From: Flavobacterium sp. Root186
GTDB lineage: Bacteria; Bacteroidota; Bacteroidia; Flavobacteriales; Flavobacteriaceae
Reading direction: 5' to 3'
DNA length: 64,000 nt
Assembly (NCBI RefSeq): GCF_001428525.1
Contig: NZ_LMHW01000013.1
Location: 63,175-127,174 of the forward strand
Within the stretch, counting starts at the first letter, position 1, and each line of letters opens with the position of its first letter. Made by a program: the position numbers and the translations under genes. Shown piece after piece: positions 25,994 to 34,022 of the stretch. The notes under the pieces are model-generated. The model searched no databases. It was not told the origin of the DNA and saw nothing but the letters and a program-made list of their open reading frames with translations.

Positions 25994-28900
25994 ATGTCGT
26001 TTACTACCGAAACCGCATTTGAAGAAGCCCTAATACATTCCCTAACTGCTCAAAAAGGCTGGGAAAAAGAAGTATTAAAACATCCTACCGAGAAAGATTT
26101 GTTAGTCAATTGGGCAAATATCCTGTTTGAAAACAACAGAACCATTGACCGTCTCAACGATCACCCATTAACAGAGGGCGAAATGCAACAAATTGTAGAG
26201 CAAATCAATGCTTTGCGTACACCACTTAAGTTAAATGGTTTCATCAACGGGAAAACGGTTGCCATTACTCGCGATAACCTAAACGATACTTTACATTTTG
26301 GGAAAGAAGTAAGTTTAAAAATATACGACCGCCACGAAATAATTGGTGGTCAAAGTCGTTACCAGATTGCACAACAACCTATCTTTAAATCCAAATCCAG
26401 TATTTTAAATGACCGTCGTGGCGATTTGTTGTTGTTAATCAATGGTATGCCACTTATACATATTGAGTTGAAAAAGAGCGGTGTTTCGGTAAGTCAGAGC
26501 TATCATCAAATAGAAAAATACTCTCGTAATGGCATTTTTTCTGATTTATTTTCTTTGGTACAAATCTTTGTCGCCATGGAACCCGAAGAAACAATTTACT
26601 TTGCCAATCCTGGTCCTGATGGTAAATTCAACAAAGATTACTATTTTCATTGGGCAAACGTTGACAACGAACCCATAAACCATTGGAGCGAAATTGCTTC
26701 TACCCTGCTTTCTATTCCTATGGCACACCAACTTATTGGTTTTTATACAGTGCCAGATGATACAGATGGAGTTTTAAAAGTAATGCGCAGTTATCAGTAT
26801 TTTGCTGCTAATGCCATATCCGACAAAGTAGCCAAAACCGATTGGAAAAACAAAAATTCCTTGGGTGGATATATTTGGCACACCACAGGTTCGGGTAAAA
26901 CAATGACCAGTTTCAAATCAGCTCAATTAATAGCCAATTCTAAAGATGCTGATAAAGTAATTTTCTTAATGGATCGTATCGAATTAGGAACACAATCACT
27001 AAAAGAATACCGAGGATTTGCAGATGAAGGAGAAGATGTTCAGGCAACAGAAAATACAGGAGTTTTAGTGACAAAACTCAAAAGCAACGACCCGGCCAAT
27101 ACATTGATTGTTACCTCTATTCAAAAAATGAGCAACATCAATAATGAAGAGGAAGGATTAAACACACACGATATTGAACTTATTAATAAAAAAAGAATTG
27201 TCTTTATTGTTGACGAGGCACATCGCTCTACAATGGGTACAGAAATGCTTCCAACGATAAAAGAAACCTTCACTTCCGCTATATTTTTTGGTTTCACAGG
27301 TACACCGATTCATGAAGAAAATAAAAAGAAATTAAATACTACGTCAACAGTTTTTGGTGATGAATTGCACCGTTATAGTATTGCCGATGGTATCCGGGAT
27401 AAAAATGTATTAGGTTTTGATCCTTATAAAGTATTAACCCACAGAGACCGCGATTTGCGTAGAGAGGTAGCTTTAGAGAAAGCAAAGGCAGCAGATGAAG
27501 CCACTGCTATAGCAGACTCAAAGAAAAGAGAAATTTATAACAGATTCATGAGCGACGTACAAATGGCAGGTTATGTCGATGATTCAGGGATTTATGTAAA
27601 AGGAATCGAAGATTATATACCAAAATCGCAATATGACCTCGAAGGACATTTCCAAAAGGTGGTAGAAGACATTTTAGAGAACTGGTTTAGGCTAAGCCAA
27701 AACGGTAAATTCCATGCCATTTTTGCCACATCAAGTATTGCCGATGCTATAGACTATTATCGTATAATAAAAGCCACAAAACCCGATTTAAAAGTTACCG
27801 CACTTTTCGACCCGAACATCGATAACAACGGCAATACAGAATACAAAGAAGATGGTCTGGTTGAAATTATTACCGATTATAACGAGCTTTACAACCAAGA
27901 CTTCAATTTAGCAAAACATGGTAAATTAAAAAAAGACATTGCAGCTCGTTTGGCTCATAAGGCACCGTACATCAGAATTAAAAACAAACCAGATGAACAA
28001 ATAGATATTTTAATAGTTGTAGATCAAATGTTGACAGGTTTCGATTCCAAATGGATCAATACCTTGTACATGGACAAAGTGTTGAAATATGAAAATATCG
28101 TTCAAGCCTTTTCACGTACAAATCGTCTTTTTGGTCATGATAAACCTTTTGGTACTATTCGTTATTACAGATTCCCTCACTCAATGGAAAGGAATATTAA
28201 TGATGCTATAAAATTATATTCAGGAGACAAACCAATAGGCTTGTTTGTAGAACACTTAGATACTAATCTAAATGCGATGAATCATGCTTTTACTCAAATA
28301 ACTCAGTTATTTATATGTGCAAGAATAGAAAATTTTGAACGTTTACCTGATGATTTGTCAGAAAGAGGAAGATTTGCATCATTGTTCAAAGAACTCAATC
28401 TACATTTAGAAGCGGCAAAAATCCAAGGTTTTACTTGGAAAAAATTAATATACCCATTTGGTACAGGAAAAAGTAAAATGGTAATCGAATTAAACTTTGA
28501 TGAAAACATCTATTTAGTATTAGTGCTACGTTATAAAGAATTATTTAATTCTAATGGCGGTGGCAATACCTCTTCCGATATACCATTTGAAATAGAAAGT
28601 TACCTGACAGAGATTGATACCGAAAAAATTGATGCTGATTACATGAACTCTCGTTTTGAAAAGTACCTTAGAAATCTTAAAAAAGAAGATATCGATGCTG
28701 CTGACTTACAAAATACATTAGATGAATTACATAAGACATTTGCATTTCTTTCTCAAGAAGAACAAAAGTATGCCAACATTTTCATTCACGATGTACAAAG
28801 CGGTGTTGTGATATTAGAAAGGGGAAAAACATTCAGAGAATATATTACAGAATATCAATACAATTCTAAAAACGACCAAATAAAAAAAATAGCAAGTAAT

Positions 28901-29134
28901 CTAGGTTTAGACGAGATTAAGCTCCGAAATTTAATGGACATCGGTATTAATAATGTAAACATCAACGATTACGGTCGTTTCGACGAACTAAAAAACACAG
29001 TAGACAAAGTTAAAGCTAAAGAGTATTTCGAAAAATTAGAGGGAGTTACATTACCAGCATTCAAGGTAAATATTAGAATTCACAATATTTTGGAAAAATT
29101 TATTATTGAGGGCGGGTTTGAAGTTGTTGAGTAA
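25994..29134 (+). CDS. hsdR: type I restriction endonuclease HsdR
   Basis: HsdR translocates DNA and cuts it when the target is unmethylated. The 1046-residue length is normal. The N-terminal nuclease region includes DRRGDLLLLINGMPLIHIELKKSG, shown here only through its IELKK core (an E-x-K type motif). Walker A is TTGSGKT near residue 299 and the DEAH box is D407-H410 in VDEAHRST. Helicase motifs such as FGFTGTPI and QAFSRTNR follow. The gene is intact, so the system looks functional. Confidence 0.94.
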   Translation: MSFTTETAFEEALIHSLTAQKGWEKEVLKHPTEKDLLVNWANILFENNRTIDRLNDHPLTEGEMQQIVEQINALRTPLKLNGFINGKTVAITRDNLNDTLHFGKEVSLKIYDRHEIIGGQSRYQIAQQPIFKSKSSILNDRRGDLLLLINGMPLIHIELKKSGVSVSQSYHQIEKYSRNGIFSDLFSLVQIFVAMEPEETIYFANPGPDGKFNKDYYFHWANVDNEPINHWSEIASTLLSIPMAHQLIGFYTVPDDTDGVLKVMRSYQYFAANAISDKVAKTDWKNKNSLGGYIWHTTGSGKTMTSFKSAQLIANSKDADKVIFLMDRIELGTQSLKEYRGFADEGEDVQATENTGVLVTKLKSNDPANTLIVTSIQKMSNINNEEEGLNTHDIELINKKRIVFIVDEAHRSTMGTEMLPTIKETFTSAIFFGFTGTPIHEENKKKLNTTSTVFGDELHRYSIADGIRDKNVLGFDPYKVLTHRDRDLRREVALEKAKAADEATAIADSKKREIYNRFMSDVQMAGYVDDSGIYVKGIEDYIPKSQYDLEGHFQKVVEDILENWFRLSQNGKFHAIFATSSIADAIDYYRIIKATKPDLKVTALFDPNIDNNGNTEYKEDGLVEIITDYNELYNQDFNLAKHGKLKKDIAARLAHKAPYIRIKNKPDEQIDILIVVDQMLTGFDSKWINTLYMDKVLKYENIVQAFSRTNRLFGHDKPFGTIRYYRFPHSMERNINDAIKLYSGDKPIGLFVEHLDTNLNAMNHAFTQITQLFICARIENFERLPDDLSERGRFASLFKELNLHLEAAKIQGFTWKKLIYPFGTGKSKMVIELNFDENIYLVLVLRYKELFNSNGGGNTSSDIPFEIESYLTEIDTEKIDADYMNSRFEKYLRNLKKEDIDAADLQNTLDELHKTFAFLSQEEQKYANIFIHDVQSGVVILERGKTFREYITEYQYNSKNDQIKKIASNLGLDEIKLRNLMDIGINNVNINDYGRFDELKNTVDKVKAKEYFEKLEGVTLPAFKVNIRIHNILEKFIIEGGFEVVE

Positions 29135-29215
29135 AATAAAAAATAGTTCTCATTAAATAGAGGGTTCAGTGATTTTAAACCAATTATTGAACATAAGTGA
29201 TTAAAGCGATTTTTT

Positions 29216-30424
29216 ATGGCTAAATTAGATTTTGAATTCTATGTAAGTCCAGACGGGACTGACCATAAAGCACTATTTGAAAGACAGATAAATAATAAAT
29301 GTCCTGAATACTTGGATAACTTACAAGAAGTAATTGATAATGGAGTTCAAGTTACTTCGGAGGAATTTTTTGCTTACGGATTATTTGAAGATTATAACCC
29401 TCATAATCCTGATTTTAGTTCATTTATTGGTTTCAAAGAAATAGCTAAAGATCGAAAAAGAGAATTTGATAGTATTTTTTCAATAAATGGAACTATTTCT
29501 TTTAATCATTCAGATAATACTACACAACAAATATGTTATGCGGGATGTGGCGGAACATTAATGACTGCAAACAAACTATTTGGTTTAAATAATTCAGATT
29601 ATATTAGAATACCCGAAAAGAAAGGAAGACCTGCTAAAGGAGCTGCCAAAGGAATAAATAAGACATTAGATTTTGAATATCTATATTCGAATGGGGAACG
29701 TTTCTTTAGAGTAGAATGCAAAGGGATGCAAGGATTGGATGCAGATTATGGTAGTAAAGCGAAAGATATTATCGCAAAAAAAACAGCACAACCGTCAGGT
29801 GCAGGAGATATTAGTTTTGGAATCATTACCATAATTCCTGTTCGACCTGATAATAGAAATGCAAAATGTATTTTAGTTGATCCAGAAGTACCTGATTTAG
29901 AGTTTTCTCCCAAAGACTATTTGTTTTACTCAAAACTAAGATATTATGCTACTAGATTTAGTAATCTAGGGAATCCAAATTGGTTACAGAAAATTAAAAA
30001 TTATATTCTTGAAGAAGATAGTATTCAAAGTCAGAAATTAGAAATCTATCCTTATTTTACAATAAATAGTAGTATTCCTTTAAAAATGTTATTGAGATCA
30101 TTTTTAAAATTTGATGAGTTTTTCCCGTGGCCTCACTTTTTTAGAACCGAAACTTTTAACATTGACGATAAAATAGTTTGGGGAAGGATAATCGAAATAA
30201 GGCCAAATGCATATTTGATGTATGGCTTTACAAGTGAATTATTTGAAATAATAAATAATGGAACAATTGAAGATTTTATAAATTTTAAAGAAGAATCAAG
30301 CGATATTTTTTGGAAAGGAGAAACGAGCTTGAATGGAAGATCTAATGATAAAATTTTCCTTGGTGGAAACTTTTCAATTTTAAGTACTGGTGAAGTTATT
30401 GGTAACTTAAATAAAATAGATTAA
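29216..30424 (+). CDS. unassigned protein with PD-(D/E)XK-like motif
   Basis: I do not recognise the family of this 402-residue protein. Residues 150-170 read TLDFEYLYSNGERFFRVECK, in which D152, E167 and K169 have the spacing of a PD-(D/E)XK nuclease core (acidic residue, then E-x-K on a beta strand). Upstream is a Gly/Cys turn (CYAGCGGTL). No membrane segment or signal is seen. It begins 82 bp after hsdR on the same strand and is followed by R2, so it travels with the restriction module. It may be an accessory nuclease; the nuclease call is inferred from one motif. Confidence 0.5.
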   Translation: MAKLDFEFYVSPDGTDHKALFERQINNKCPEYLDNLQEVIDNGVQVTSEEFFAYGLFEDYNPHNPDFSSFIGFKEIAKDRKREFDSIFSINGTISFNHSDNTTQQICYAGCGGTLMTANKLFGLNNSDYIRIPEKKGRPAKGAAKGINKTLDFEYLYSNGERFFRVECKGMQGLDADYGSKAKDIIAKKTAQPSGAGDISFGIITIIPVRPDNRNAKCILVDPEVPDLEFSPKDYLFYSKLRYYATRFSNLGNPNWLQKIKNYILEEDSIQSQKLEIYPYFTINSSIPLKMLLRSFLKFDEFFPWPHFFRTETFNIDDKIVWGRIIEIRPNAYLMYGFTSELFEIINNGTIEDFINFKEESSDIFWKGETSLNGRSNDKIFLGGNFSILSTGEVIGNLNKID

Positions 30425-30736
30425 TTTTTTAAATACCTAAAAATGTAGTCAGAATTAATATTCCAAATTAGCTATCATTTACAAAAAAATTATAGCTTAT
30501 TTACTAATATACAAAGAAACACATCTTAAATTTAGAATTATGCCGCGCCAGTTCAATAAAAACACAAAACTTGATCAAGGATATTTGATTTCAAAATAAA
30601 CATAATTATGCATTCGTTTGATTGGAGCTAATACCTTTTTTGCACAAAAAGTTTACACTGTGTTTTTTAATTTAAATAAATTTATCGGATTACATTTTAT
30701 GATAAAAGTATTTATAAATTAAATACATTTTTTCCA

Positions 30737-30900
30737 CCGATCCCCAACAGGACATCCAAACCAAAATACTGATGACATATAAAGACAACTCCTACATATA
30801 GTAAGCCAATCTCTTCAAATCTTCCATAAAATTTCTAGAAATTTGTCCCGTAGAGGTCACAACAATTTAAGGTATATTTAACAAAATATACCTTTTTTCA
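30737..30900 (+). repeat. repeat element R2
   Basis: It has the same architecture as R1: left arm CCCCAACAGGAC, GACATCCAAACCAAAA, then GTAAGCCAATCTCTTCAAATC, and right arm GTCCCGTAGAGGTCAC. It ends in an AT-rich hairpin (AAGGTATATTT with AAATATACCTT, then T-run) at about 30869-30898. The hairpin stem sequence differs completely from R1 while its position is the same. It separates the restriction module from the ubiquitin-like module. The 310 bp upstream, after 30424, holds nothing I recognise. Confidence 0.75.
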
Positions 30901-30948
30901 TGTCTTTTTCTTACTATTTAACAAGTATATATCCTTAAAAAATGAGAT

Positions 30949-30990
30949 GGTTTGGAAATCCCGAAGAGTTACCTCGACAGGATTCAAACC
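30949..30990. repeat. 42-bp near-palindrome after R2
   Basis: GGTTTGGAAATCCCG and the closing arm CAGGATTCAAACC enclose GTTACCTCG. Length, arms and distance behind the hairpin (about 50 bp) match the copy at 21699. Arms differ at several positions yet keep inverted symmetry, which argues that the symmetry matters. Confidence 0.6.
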
Positions 30991-31159
30991 GTCAAGTATT
31001 TATATTTCAAATACTTACAAACACAAACATTCGGAATATTCGCAAATTTAACAGAAAACCAAAAGTTGATTTTGTTTAATCTCATATATTTCTATTTTTT
31101 TTAACCCGGATCTTATCTAATTGATTGTTAAAAATTATCAAACATAAAAATTTGAAGAT

Positions 31160-31429
31160 ATGAAAACTGAAATCGATTTAAAAAAACAAATTACTTCTAA
31201 AAAAGCGATCAAAATACTTAAAAAAGAAGGTATGAATGTGACAGCTAAAGAAGCTGAAGAAATATTATTTTTTCTCAGAAAACTAGCAAATATTGCAGTT
31301 ACTAAGTATTTAAATGACTGTGATTCTAAGAGTAAAAAAATTAAAAACACTCAAAAAAAACTGACAGAAAAACGCAAAACGAAGGTAATATATTGCAAGC
31401 CTTGTACTATCGCACATAGGGTTCAGTAA
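31160..31429 (+). CDS. 89-residue conserved small protein, module 2
   Basis: It shares KKEGMNVT..EAEEIL.FLRKLANI with the protein at 21823, so the two are paralogs at the left ends of adjacent modules. This copy has a longer, very basic tail (SKSKKIKNTQKKLTEKRKTK). There is no signal or membrane segment. The basic tail suggests nucleic-acid contact, but that is an inference. A terminator at 31524 ends its transcript before the convergent metallo-beta-lactamase gene. Confidence 0.68.
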   Translation: MKTEIDLKKQITSKKAIKILKKEGMNVTAKEAEEILFFLRKLANIAVTKYLNDCDSKSKKIKNTQKKLTEKRKTKVIYCKPCTIAHRVQ

Positions 31430-31523
31430 TATTATAATTAAAAAACTATACACTGATTCATTTATCACAAACAATTGATTGTTATATTTTAAATCAATAG
31501 GTATCATAATGGGCTTTATAATT

Positions 31524-31550
31524 AAAAAGAAGGCTCTTAGCCTTCTTTTT
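31524..31550. terminator. bidirectional intrinsic terminator
   Basis: AAAAAGAAGGCT and AGCCTTCTTTTT form a 12-bp stem with loop CTT, with A- and T-runs on both sides. It lies between the small-protein gene (plus) and the metallo-beta-lactamase gene (minus), so it can end both transcripts. Confidence 0.85.
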
Positions 31551-31627
31551 AATAACCTACGAGCCGTCTTCCAATCTTATTATGATAAAAAAATTACATT
31601 AGATTTTATCGAATTTTAGAAACAATA

Positions 31628-32482
31628 TTATTTTATTTCAATCTGCAAATATTTTCCTTCTTGATTCCTGCCAAAATCAATATAGATTTCACCATCGGAA
31701 TTAGTTGTCAATAAATTTCTTTTAACCTTCTGTCCCTTTTGATGCACCCTCCACCCTCTTGACATTGAGGAATATTTGGCATTAGCACTCGTGTCACACA
31801 AAGAACCGTCTGAAATTATGGTAACACGAGGATTTACAAGCTTTAAAAATTCAGTATGGTATGCAGATTCTCTTCCATGGTGAGGCGCTATCAATATATC
31901 CGCATTTTTAACGGCATCCCTAAAATCACTTCGCTCCATCAGAAGTTCTAAAGACTCATACTCGTTATCCCCCGGAATAATAATTTTCAGTCCCTCATAT
32001 TGAAGTACTGAAAATATACTTATATTATTAAGGTTATCATTCAGCTCCTCGGTCTGAAAAACATTTATTTTAACCCCGCCGTAATTATCCGGATTCGAAA
32101 TCGTTGTTGAATCGGTTGCATCCTCCGTAAAAGACTCATCAAGCTCAAAAAACTTGTTGAATTTTGGTCTATCTCTTTCGCTAATACCCTGCAATATCGC
32201 TTTCTTATCTAAGGAAACCGGCCTGTGCAGAGAGACAAGGTTAAATTTATCTAAGTTGAGAATGTCATCAATATGATCACGATGCGGATGGGTAATAACT
32301 AGATAATGAATATCTCTAATTTTGTAATGGTCATACAAGGTTTCTAATGGACTGCGGTCCTCACTGTTCTCAGAGTAATCTCCTCTACCCAGATCATAAA
32401 CCAGATTTTTATTATTTGGTGTTCTTACAAAAATTGCATTTCCATGCTTCACGTCCCATACACGTACTTTTAAGTTTCCCAT
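31628..32482 (-). CDS. ComEC-like metallo-beta-lactamase-fold hydrolase
   Basis: A 284-residue soluble protein with complete metal motifs: H65-x-H67-x-D69-H70 in THPHRDHID, D172 in PGDNEYE and H201/H202 in APHHGRES. The class resembles the lactamase domain of ComEC, thought to act on DNA or nucleotides, and such enzymes occur in several defence systems. It lies 220 bp downstream of the patatin gene on the same strand, so it may be the last gene of that operon or have its own promoter. Its substrate is unknown. Confidence 0.8.
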   Translation of the reverse strand: MGNLKVRVWDVKHGNAIFVRTPNNKNLVYDLGRGDYSENSEDRSPLETLYDHYKIRDIHYLVITHPHRDHIDDILNLDKFNLVSLHRPVSLDKKAILQGISERDRPKFNKFFELDESFTEDATDSTTISNPDNYGGVKINVFQTEELNDNLNNISIFSVLQYEGLKIIIPGDNEYESLELLMERSDFRDAVKNADILIAPHHGRESAYHTEFLKLVNPRVTIISDGSLCDTSANAKYSSMSRGWRVHQKGQKVKRNLLTTNSDGEIYIDFGRNQEGKYLQIEIK

Positions 32483-32702
32483 ATCTTTAAGATTTAAAAA
32501 GTAAAAGATTAATATTAAGTTTACGTTTTGCTATTGTATAAACCTGTTTAATTTCCCTTTGCTATACGGGTTTATACCTCGCTGTTTCATTTGTTTTCAA
32601 ATCCATACCATCAATTTACATCTGTAAAAAACAATATCCTCTTACTTTATTGAACATTACATATGCAAATTCATTGAAAATACTGAACCGATTACTTGTT
32701 TT

Positions 32703-34022
32703 TTATTCTGAAGATATTAAAATTGGGGCATACAATTTTACCTGAAGCTCAGTAATGCATTCGGCATGTTTAACCAAAGCGTCTATCTGCTTGATCTCAA
32801 GCTTTGTCAGGTTTGTCTTTACGCCTCTTGCGGTTGTCAATTCAGCATCCGTGGGTTTTTGGGCAATAATTTCAGCATATTTGATGCTACGCATCAAACG
32901 TTCCTGGATTACATCCCATTTCTCACTGTCAATTTCAACTTGGGATATCCCATGCAGTTCTGCGACTTCCTTTAAAACTGCTCCCTTTTTTAAATTATCC
33001 ATAAATCCATCAAGGCAGCTTTCTAAGTCCCATCCAAGGGACTGATAAGCTATTGACTTTTGATTAAATCTATAATTGTCGTATACATGCTGGATCATCT
33101 GATAGTTTTTTATTCTGTTCATGAAAATTTCACTGGTTCTCATAAGAAGCTGCAGCACATTATTGAAGGAACTTATCTTTGGCATCATGTTTCCGGCATC
33201 ACTAACAATTACTACATCACATTCGTATGAACTATTTTTTTGTGTCAGCTTATGCACACCCTGATTATCATAGACTCCTCCATCTACTAAACAGGGTCTA
33301 ATGCTTTCAAAATCACTTTCATCTTGAAAATATTTTTTATCAATAAATATCGGTGTAAATGCAAACGGAACACAGGTAGAAGCAGCCACTGCAAGAGAAA
33401 TGGGAAATTGTTCAGGTTTAAATCTTATCGATTTATGCCCTTTTCCCGGATGCTCATACAATGAATCACTCATTTTGTTTTTAGAAAAAGTAAAGGGTCT
33501 CCCTGTTTCAAGATTGGTTGCATTTATCGCTATTAGCGGCGTTGGATTAAAATCTTTCAAAGCCTTTCCTTCAAAAAACCATTTAGAATAAAGTCTGTTA
33601 ATAATAGTACTGACTGGAAATATTTTAAACTGAAAAATAAGCACGCAGCATATCATGGAAATCAGAAGAAGAGTCGACACCCACGCGAAACGTGTAAATA
33701 ATAAATATAGCGATAACAAAACTATGGAAATCAAAAAGAAAGCTATGCAGATAAACCTAAAGGAAAGCAAGATTCCTTTAATTATGCTTTTTTGTACGAT
33801 GGCTTTTAAACACTTTTCAAAATCTTCAAAATTTTCACCTTTCAATCCGTAACAGGCCCCAGTAATTGATCCCCCAGAAATAGTAGAAATTACATCCACT
33901 TTTTCAAGAATTCCCATTTCACGTAACTTTCGTAATGTTCCAAGATGATAAATAGCAGCCCTGTATCCGCCTCCCGACAATGATAATCCAATCTTAAATT
34001 TTCTATCTTTTATTTTAATCAT
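32703..34022 (-). CDS. patatin-like phospholipase with inserted transmembrane hairpin
   Basis: The catalytic signature is present: oxyanion loop GGGYR (17-21), nucleophile S49 in TISGGS and D247 in VDGG. Between them, two hydrophobic segments (about 84-109 and 112-131) form a membrane hairpin, unlike soluble CBASS patatins (CapV). At 439 residues it also carries a C-terminal helical part. Patatins in defence systems degrade membrane phospholipids when activated. The start overlaps the E2-E1-JAB gene by 8 bp, so the two are translationally coupled. The activating signal is unknown. Confidence 0.85.
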   Translation of the reverse strand: MIKIKDRKFKIGLSLSGGGYRAAIYHLGTLRKLREMGILEKVDVISTISGGSITGACYGLKGENFEDFEKCLKAIVQKSIIKGILLSFRFICIAFFLISIVLLSLYLLFTRFAWVSTLLLISMICCVLIFQFKIFPVSTIINRLYSKWFFEGKALKDFNPTPLIAINATNLETGRPFTFSKNKMSDSLYEHPGKGHKSIRFKPEQFPISLAVAASTCVPFAFTPIFIDKKYFQDESDFESIRPCLVDGGVYDNQGVHKLTQKNSSYECDVVIVSDAGNMMPKISSFNNVLQLLMRTSEIFMNRIKNYQMIQHVYDNYRFNQKSIAYQSLGWDLESCLDGFMDNLKKGAVLKEVAELHGISQVEIDSEKWDVIQERLMRSIKYAEIIAQKPTDAELTTARGVKTNLTKLEIKQIDALVKHAECITELQVKLYAPILISSE

